A stretch of DNA of 64,000 nucleotides from contig NZ_JAHEBV010000009.1 in the NCBI RefSeq assembly GCF_024642085.1, positions 1-64,000 of the forward strand. The letters are read 5' to 3'. Made by a program: the position numbers and the translations under genes. This stretch comes from Novosphingobium sp. Lineage in GTDB: Bacteria; Pseudomonadota; Alphaproteobacteria; Sphingomonadales; Sphingomonadaceae. Below, piece after piece: positions 58,938-64,000 of the stretch (positions are counted from its first letter, which is position 1; every line of letters starts with the position of its first letter). The notes beneath the pieces are model-generated. The model did no database searches and was not told the origin of the DNA. It saw only the letters and a list, made by a program, of their open reading frames with translations.

Positions 58938-59621
58938 ATGGAAACACCATCAAATGCGGCCGTTGCCCGTCGCGGCTTTATCCTGGGTATCGGCGCAACC
59001 GGGGCGTTAGCCGTAAGCGGGTGCGCCAGTCTTGGCGGATTTTCGATGACCGAGGCGCTGAAGCGGCTCCTTACCCTGTCGTCGCAGAACGCCTTTGCCA
59101 AGCTGACGGCCCCCGGCGGGTTCTGGGACAGCGAAGTGGCGCGCTTTGCCACACCGGACCTGTTCAGCGGCGCGGGCGGACTGCTTGGCTCACTCCTGAC
59201 CTCTGGCCTGTTCCGCAACCAGTTGCAGCGTCAGCTCAACATTGTTGCTGAAAAGGGCGCGGAAAAGGCTGCGCCGGTCGTGCTCAGCGCCGTGCGCAAC
59301 ATTTCGATTCCCGATGCGCTGGGCGTGATCCGCGGCGGGCCCACGGCGGCTTCGTCATGGCTGCGCGGGCAGATGGGATCCGCTTTGATCAATGCGATGG
59401 TACCTGGCCTGTCCGATGCGATCCGGGTCAGCGGCGATCCGATCCTGGGCAAGGCCATTTCGGCGTTGTCGGGCGTTGATATCGGATCGGTCGCACAGTC
59501 GGTGGCGACCCGCGCGGACAATTCGATCTGGTACCAGATCGGGGCAGAAGAAAGCGCCATCCGCGCCAACCCGGCCAGCACCAACGATCCGCTGCTGATT
59601 GGCGCGCTCAAGATCCTGTAG
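58938..59621 (+). CDS. DUF4197 domain-containing lipoprotein, possible Tat export
   Basis: A 227-residue exported protein. The N-terminus VARRGFILGIGATGALAVSGCASLGGF has a twin Arg followed by a hydrophobic segment and a lipobox VSGC, so it may be a Tat-exported lipoprotein. The body (MTEALKRLLTLSSQNAFAKL, APGGFWDSEVARFATPDLFSGAGGLL) fits DUF4197, an uncharacterised periplasmic family. ATG 58938, after GGGGAA, is preferred to the track start inside the priA promoter side. A hairpin terminator follows. Confidence 0.82.
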   Translation: METPSNAAVARRGFILGIGATGALAVSGCASLGGFSMTEALKRLLTLSSQNAFAKLTAPGGFWDSEVARFATPDLFSGAGGLLGSLLTSGLFRNQLQRQLNIVAEKGAEKAAPVVLSAVRNISIPDALGVIRGGPTAASSWLRGQMGSALINAMVPGLSDAIRVSGDPILGKAISALSGVDIGSVAQSVATRADNSIWYQIGAEESAIRANPASTNDPLLIGALKIL

Positions 59622-59642
59622 TTCCAGGACTGCGGTAAATCG

Positions 59643-59680
59643 GCGGGCACGGGGCTTTGTCCCGCGCTCGTTTGCTGTCT
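59643..59680 (+). terminator. Probable intrinsic terminator after DUF4197
   Basis: A long stem (CGGGC-A-CGGGGC with GTCCCG-C-GCTCG, one mismatch and a few G-U pairs) around a TTT loop is followed by TTTGCTGTCT. It lies 23 bases after the DUF4197 stop. Confidence 0.5.
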
Positions 59681-59717
59681 ATAGCGGCCAGTGACTCGCC
59701 TTCAGGAGCGCACCGCC

Positions 59718-60368
59718 GTGAAATTCTTTGCCGACACCGCCGAAATTGCCGACATCAAGGAACTGGCCGCTACCGGCCTGCTTGACGGCGTCACCACCAA
59801 CCCCAGCCTGATCATGAAATCGGGACGTGATTTCATCGAAGTTACCAAGGAAATCTGCGGGATCGTCGATGGGCCGGTCAGCGCGGAAGTGGTCGCGCTG
59901 GATCACGAAGGCATGATGAAAGAGGCTGAAAAGCTGCGCAAGATCGCCGACAACGTCTGCATCAAAGTGCCACTGACGCTGGACGGACTCAAAACGTGTA
60001 AAGCGCTGACCAGCGATGGCAGCATGGTCAACGTCACGCTGTGTTTTTCCGCCAACCAGGCCCTGCTGGCAGCCAAGGCCGGGGCAACGTTTGTATCGCC
60101 CTTCGTCGGCCGTCACGATGATAACGGTTTTGACGGAATGGAACTGATCAGTGACATCCGCCTGATCTATGACAACTACGCCTTCGATACCGAAATCCTG
60201 GTCGCTTCAGTCCGTCACGGCATTCACGTGTTGCAAGCGGCCAAGATTGGCGCCGATGTGATGACCGCGCCGCCTGCCGTGATCAAGGGTCTGGTCAAGC
60301 ACGTATTGACCGACAAGGGCATCGAAGGTTTCCTGGCTGATTGGGCCAAGACCGGGCAGACGATCTAG
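59718..60368 (+). CDS. Transaldolase / fructose-6-phosphate aldolase family
   Basis: A 216-residue short transaldolase of the TalC/MipB group. [32 protein letters not shown] is diagnostic, and the Schiff-base lysine is in [14 protein letters not shown], near residue 85. [16 protein letters not shown] follows. Enzymes of this size act as transaldolase or fructose-6-phosphate aldolase; the deciding Tyr/Phe position was not analysed. The start is GTG 59718 with GGAG eight bases upstream. It links pentose phosphate and triose pools in the cytoplasm. cobT begins 14 bases later. Confidence 0.92.
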   Translation: MKFFADTAEIADIKELAATGLLDGVTTNPSLIMKSGRDFIEVTKEICGIVDGPVSAEVVALDHEGMMKEAEKLRKIADNVCIKVPLTLDGLKTCKALTSDGSMVNVTLCFSANQALLAAKAGATFVSPFVGRHDDNGFDGMELISDIRLIYDNYAFDTEILVASVRHGIHVLQAAKIGADVMTAPPAVIKGLVKHVLTDKGIEGFLADWAKTGQTI

Positions 60369-60382
60369 AGCCGCTTGCCGAA

Positions 60383-62203
60383 ATGTCCGACGAATCCCCA
60401 CTTGACCGTTTTAAGTCAGTGCTGGCCGGCACCGCGCGGGCAATCGCGCACGAGCCTGAGGTGGAGATTGCGTGGACCGCCGACAACCCAGTTGCCAACG
60501 GCAAGAACCTGCGTGTTCCCATGCCGGGGCGCAATCTGCCGCGCGAACAGGCCATGGAAGCGCGCGGCTTTGCCGATAGCTTCGCGCTGAAACTGCGCCA
60601 TCACGATGAAAGCCTGCATGGCCGCAATGCGCCGGGTGAGCCGATGGCCCGTGCCGCCTTCGATGCAGTCGAACTGGTGCGGTACGAAGCGCTGGGCGCG
60701 CGCGCTTATCCGGGAATGCGCAGCAACCTGGACGCCGCGCAGCTTGTCCGTACCCAGGGCGATCCGATCGCCCGGGCCAGCCGGTCGGACGAAGTGCCGC
60801 TACCCGCCGCGCTTGCCCTGATGCTGCGCGAACATCTGACGGGTCAGGCCGTGCCTGACGCGGCAGCACCCGGCGTGGCACTGGTGCGCCAGTGGATCGA
60901 GGGCAAGGCCAAGGCCGATTTCGATGCTTTGTCGCAAAATCTCGATGATCAGCAGGCGTTCCAGAAGCTGTCGCTCGACATGCTCCAGCACCTGGAACTG
61001 ACCCGCCCCGACCAGCTTGAGCCCGACACCGACGAAGGCGATAATGATGACGCCGAAGACGATGGCGAGGACCAGCCAGACGACAGCGAAGGATCGCAGG
61101 AAGACAACCCCGCCGATGCCGCCGCCGAACCCAGTGAAGGCGATGAGGACGGCGACAGCGAAAGCGAACGCCAGACCGAGGATGACAGCGCCGAGGCCGA
61201 AGAAGGCGAAGAGGGCGAAGACGGCATGTTGCCGGTTCGGCCAAACCGTCCGTGGACCGATATTCCCGCCAACTTTGACTACAAGGCTTTCACCCAAAGC
61301 TTTGACGAGGTTATCGCCGCGCCCGAGTTGTGCGACGAAGAAGAACTGACCCGCTTGCGCGCCTATCTGGACGCACAGTTGAAAGGCCTCCAGGGCGTTG
61401 TGACCAAGCTGGCCAACCGGCTGCAGCGGCGCCTGATGGCCCAGCAGAACCGCAGTTGGGATTTCGATCAGGACGAAGGGCTGCTCGATGCGGCGCGGCT
61501 GGCGCGCGTAGTAATCTCTCCCGGCCAGTCGCTGTCCTACAAGGTTGAGCGCGATATCGAGTTCAAGGACACCATCGTCACTCTGCTGATCGACAATTCA
61601 GGGTCGATGCGTGGGCGGCCAATTTCCATCGCTGCGATCAGCGCCGATGTGATGGCCCGCACTCTGGAACGCTGCGGGGTCAAGACCGAGATCCTGGGCT
61701 TTACCACCCGCGCCTGGAAAGGCGGCCAAAGCCGCGAGGCCTGGCTGGCCGGCGGCAAGCCGGCTTTGCCCGGCCGCCTCAACGATCTGCGCCACATCGT
61801 CTACAAAAAGGCGGACGAGCCGTATCGCCATGCCCGCAAGAACCTGGGCCTGATGATGCGCGAAGGCTTGCTGAAGGAAAACATCGACGGCGAAGCACTG
61901 CTGTGGGCCCATACCCGGATGCTCGCCCGGCCCGAAGACCGGCGCATCCTGATGGTAATCAGCGACGGCGCCCCGGTCGATGACAGTACTCTTAGCGTCA
62001 ACAACGCAGGCTATCTTGAACAACACTTGCGCAAGGTGATTGACTGGATCGAAAAGCAGAGCCCGGTGCAACTTGTAGCGATCGGCATAGGGCATGATGT
62101 GACGCGGTATTATCGCCGCGCGGTGACGATCATGGATGTCGAACAGCTGGGCGGCACGATGATTGAACAGCTGGCCAGCCTGTTCGAAGACGAGCGCACT
62201 TGA
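60383..62203 (+). CDS. cobT: Cobaltochelatase subunit CobT
   Basis: A 606-residue subunit of the aerobic cobaltochelatase that inserts cobalt into hydrogenobyrinic acid a,c-diamide with CobN and CobS. Between residues about 210 and 290 is a very acidic stretch ([20 protein letters not shown] and repeats), and the C-terminal von Willebrand A domain has the MIDAS motif [11 protein letters not shown], then [14 protein letters not shown]. No cobS or cobN is adjacent, so partners are elsewhere. ATG 60383 is the standard start; 60341 overlaps the transaldolase. An inverted repeat follows the stop. Confidence 0.93.
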   Translation: MSDESPLDRFKSVLAGTARAIAHEPEVEIAWTADNPVANGKNLRVPMPGRNLPREQAMEARGFADSFALKLRHHDESLHGRNAPGEPMARAAFDAVELVRYEALGARAYPGMRSNLDAAQLVRTQGDPIARASRSDEVPLPAALALMLREHLTGQAVPDAAAPGVALVRQWIEGKAKADFDALSQNLDDQQAFQKLSLDMLQHLELTRPDQLEPDTDEGDNDDAEDDGEDQPDDSEGSQEDNPADAAAEPSEGDEDGDSESERQTEDDSAEAEEGEEGEDGMLPVRPNRPWTDIPANFDYKAFTQSFDEVIAAPELCDEEELTRLRAYLDAQLKGLQGVVTKLANRLQRRLMAQQNRSWDFDQDEGLLDAARLARVVISPGQSLSYKVERDIEFKDTIVTLLIDNSGSMRGRPISIAAISADVMARTLERCGVKTEILGFTTRAWKGGQSREAWLAGGKPALPGRLNDLRHIVYKKADEPYRHARKNLGLMMREGLLKENIDGEALLWAHTRMLARPEDRRILMVISDGAPVDDSTLSVNNAGYLEQHLRKVIDWIEKQSPVQLVAIGIGHDVTRYYRRAVTIMDVEQLGGTMIEQLASLFEDERT

Positions 62204-62208
62204 CCGCA

Positions 62209-62232
62209 GCGTTTAATCGCACGATTAAACGC
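62209..62232. promoter_or_regulatory. Long perfect inverted repeat before nitroreductase
   Basis: GCGTTTAATCG and CGATTAAACGC form an 11-bp perfect inverted repeat with a 2-base spacer. It begins 6 bases after the cobT stop and ends 2 bases before the nitroreductase ATG. There is no T-tract, so an operator or start-blocking hairpin is more likely than a terminator. Confidence 0.6.
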
Positions 62233-62234
62233 CC

Positions 62235-62903
62235 ATGACCACGTTATCCGTTTCCGAGGCCGTCGCCTCCCGCCGCTCGATCCGCGCTTTCACGGATCAG
62301 GCCGTCCCGCTTCAGACGCTGCGCAGTGTGCTGGACAAGGCGCGGATGGCACCGTCGGGCTGCAATTTTCAGCCGTGGGAGGCCACCGTGCTGACCGGCG
62401 AACCGCTCAAGGCGCTGCAGACGCGTTTGCTGGCCACGCCGCCCGACAATCCGCAGGAATATGACTTTTCTGCTCCCGGCAGTTTGCCGCATTACCGCCA
62501 GCGGCTGATCGATGTCGGCGCGGCAATGTACACGGCAAAGGGCATTGCGCGCGAAGACAAGGCCGCCCGCGACGATTTCAGCCGCCGCAACCTGATCTCG
62601 TTTGATGCGCCGGTTTTGCTTTTGTGCCATTTTCCCAAGTTAATGAAAGAACCACAGTGGAGCGACGTGGGCATGTGGCTGCAGACCATCATGCTGCTGC
62701 TGCGCGAAGAAGGGCTGGACAGCTGCCCGCAGGAGGTCATGGGCATGTACGGGCGGACCATCAAGGACCAGCTTGGCCTTGGCGAGGACATCATGCTGTT
62801 CTGCGGTCTGGCGATCGGTTGGCGTGACAACAGCGACCCGGTGAACACCTTTTTGCGCGACCGCGTGCCGCTGGACCAGCATGTGCGATTTGAAGGGTTC
62901 TGA
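62235..62903 (+). CDS. Nitroreductase family protein
   Basis: A 222-residue FMN-dependent oxidoreductase. VSEAVASRRSIRAFTDQAVP is the FMN-binding start (SRRSIR), with ARMAPSGCNFQPWEATVL and LGLGEDIMLFCGLAIGW later. It reduces nitro compounds, quinones or other substrates by NAD(P)H. ATG 62235 has no room for a normal ribosome site because the inverted repeat ends 2 bases upstream; a leaderless or hairpin-controlled start is possible. cysS follows by 38 bases. Confidence 0.9.
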   Translation: MTTLSVSEAVASRRSIRAFTDQAVPLQTLRSVLDKARMAPSGCNFQPWEATVLTGEPLKALQTRLLATPPDNPQEYDFSAPGSLPHYRQRLIDVGAAMYTAKGIAREDKAARDDFSRRNLISFDAPVLLLCHFPKLMKEPQWSDVGMWLQTIMLLLREEGLDSCPQEVMGMYGRTIKDQLGLGEDIMLFCGLAIGWRDNSDPVNTFLRDRVPLDQHVRFEGF

Positions 62904-62941
62904 CCTTGTCCTGACCGGCGGTGCATCATATGGCCCGGGCC

Positions 62942-64000
62942 ATGACCGAACTGCGCCTGTTCAACAGCCTGACCCGCCAGCTTGAAACGTTCCAGCCCGT
63001 CCATCCGGGCGAGGCACGGGTCTACACCTGCGGGCCAACGGTTTATAACTATCCGCACATCGGCAACATGCGCGCCTACGTGTTTGCCGACGTGCTCGGC
63101 CGGACGCTGTGCTTCAAGGGTTACAGGCTTACCCACGTCATCAACATTACCGATGTCGGGCACCTGACCGACGATGCCGATGCCGGCGAAGACAAGATGG
63201 AAAAGATGGCGGCGGAAAAGGCGCAGTCGATCTGGGACATCGCGCGCCACTATACCGAAGCCTACTGGGCCGACATCAAGGCGCTGAATATCCGACAGCC
63301 GGCACAATGGACCATCGCCACCGACTACATCGACCAGATGATCCAGTTCGCCAGCGATATCGCGGACAAGCACTGCTATGAGCTGGCCAGCGGTCTCTAT
63401 TTCGACGTTTCGACCGTAGCCGATTATGGCCGCCTGGCCCGCGCGGTTACGGACGATGGCGAAGGGCGGATCGACGAGGTTGCGGGCAAGCGCAACGCGG
63501 CCGACTTTGCAATATGGCGCAAAACCCCGCCGGGCGAGACGCGGCAAATGGAATGGGACAGTCCGTGGGGCAGGGGCGCCCCTGGCTGGCACCTGGAATG
63601 CAGCGTGATGAGCGGCGCAGTGCTCGGCTTTCCTTTCGATATCCACACCGGCGGGATCGACCACCGCGAAATCCACCACCCAAACGAGATCGCGCAGAAC
63701 CAGGCGCATTGCTGCACCAACGGGTTGGACGTGGCAGCCAACAGCGGCGCCAACATATGGATGCACAACAACTTCCTGGTCGAACGCAGCGGCAAAATGT
63801 CGAAGTCGTCGGGCGAGTTCCTGCGGCTGCAGCTGCTGATCGACAAGGGCTATCACCCGCTCGCCTACCGGATGCTGTGCCTCCAGGCGCATTACCGCAG
63901 CGAGCTGGAGTTTTCCTGGGAAGGACTGGGCGCGGCTCTGACCCGGCTGAAGCGGCTGGTGATGGCGGTGACAAACCTGAGGGCCCAAGCCGATCCGGCC
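62942..64000 (+). CDS. cysS: Cysteinyl-tRNA synthetase (3' truncated by window)
   Basis: The first 353 residues of a class I aminoacyl-tRNA synthetase; the ORF track omits it because it runs off the end. TELRLFNSLTRQLETFQPVHPGEARVYTCGPTVYNYPHIGNMRAYVFADVL contains the Zn cysteine and the HIGH-like HIGN. Later motifs are GWHLECSVMS, DIHTGGIDHREIHHPNEIAQNQAHC (zinc ligands) and the KMSKS loop KMSKSSGEF. ATG 62942 is used; ATG 62930 is in frame and equally possible. It is in the same direction as the nitroreductase and may share its transcript. Confidence 0.95.
   Translation, partial: MTELRLFNSLTRQLETFQPVHPGEARVYTCGPTVYNYPHIGNMRAYVFADVLGRTLCFKGYRLTHVINITDVGHLTDDADAGEDKMEKMAAEKAQSIWDIARHYTEAYWADIKALNIRQPAQWTIATDYIDQMIQFASDIADKHCYELASGLYFDVSTVADYGRLARAVTDDGEGRIDEVAGKRNAADFAIWRKTPPGETRQMEWDSPWGRGAPGWHLECSVMSGAVLGFPFDIHTGGIDHREIHHPNEIAQNQAHCCTNGLDVAANSGANIWMHNNFLVERSGKMSKSSGEFLRLQLLIDKGYHPLAYRMLCLQAHYRSELEFSWEGLGAALTRLKRLVMAVTNLRAQADPA

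Noticed and set aside
57911-59251. 446-residue plus-strand ORF
   Set aside because: It is antisense to priA, whose motifs are complete; the frame is open only because of GC-rich codon bias, and it reads low-complexity Arg/Gly/His sequence.
62492-63988. 498-residue minus-strand ORF
   Set aside because: Antisense to nitroreductase and cysS; both sense genes have full family motifs.

Overview
The window is ordinary chromosomal DNA from a GC-rich alphaproteobacterium, most likely order Sphingomonadales (Erythrobacter/Novosphingobium-like). This placement is inference from family content: a chvI-chvG-short hprK block beside ATP-type pckA, a CcrM-type methyltransferase, a small aa3-oxidase subunit IV gene before pntAA, an ABA4-like carotenoid-associated protein, a short ATP synthase epsilon subunit, split gcvPA/gcvPB, and an EcfG-type promoter. 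I see no rRNA, tRNA, insertion sequence, prophage, integrase or CRISPR array. Coding density is very high and many genes overlap by 1-8 bases.

Layout. 1-7.6 kb: the end of a DUF808 membrane protein; the hprK-chvG-chvI regulatory operon (minus) divergent from pckA; then a cluster of small DUF937/DUF3597 proteins. 7.6-11.5 kb: alpha/beta hydrolase, cysteine desulfurase plus 2Fe-2S ferredoxin, a DJ-1/PfpI protein and a DUF4349 protein. 11.6-19.8 kb: parC; a minus-strand DUF1285-Nudix-CCA-retropepsin operon; a GNAT protein; a PQQ-type sugar dehydrogenase lipoprotein whose start codon overlaps that of divergent rnhB. 19.8-24.5 kb: ccrM behind a dense GANTC cluster, folP, an SDR, and an NtrC-like regulator with a degenerate sigma-54 activation module. 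24.7-28.8 kb: an oxidase subunit IV gene and the transhydrogenase genes pntAA/pntAB/pntB, split by a fasciclin lipoprotein gene. 28.8-35.6 kb: GMC oxidoreductase, a beta-helix protein paired with a diheme cytochrome, racemase, dGTPase-like and NAD-binding proteins. 35.7-40.4 kb: a tandem glycine riboswitch and the complete gcvT-H-PA-PB operon. 40.4-46.3 kb: small membrane proteins, an entericidin-like lipoprotein with a stress-type promoter, a DMT transporter, an isolated cpaF, DUF6265, a PhzF-like protein and a 45-codon membrane peptide. 46.3-51.2 kb: the atpHAGDC operon (minus). 51.3-64 kb: dienelactone hydrolase, DJ-1-like protein, a coupled DUF1203-ada-PEP mutase-like operon, CPBP protease, GST, priA, DUF4197, transaldolase, cobT, nitroreductase and the 5' part of cysS.

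Functional themes are central carbon and energy metabolism (pckA, glycine cleavage, ATP synthase, transhydrogenase), envelope and stress functions, and genome maintenance (parC, rnhB, ccrM, ada, priA, dgt). I found no obvious multi-gene novel defence or biosynthetic system. The most interesting signals are regulatory or family-level: the GANTC/CtrA-like ccrM promoter, an enhancer-binding-type regulator that has lost its GAFTGA loop and arginine-finger residues, the beta-helix/diheme-cytochrome pair, the paired DUF937 proteins, and two short genes plus one long inverted repeat that an ORF track does not show.
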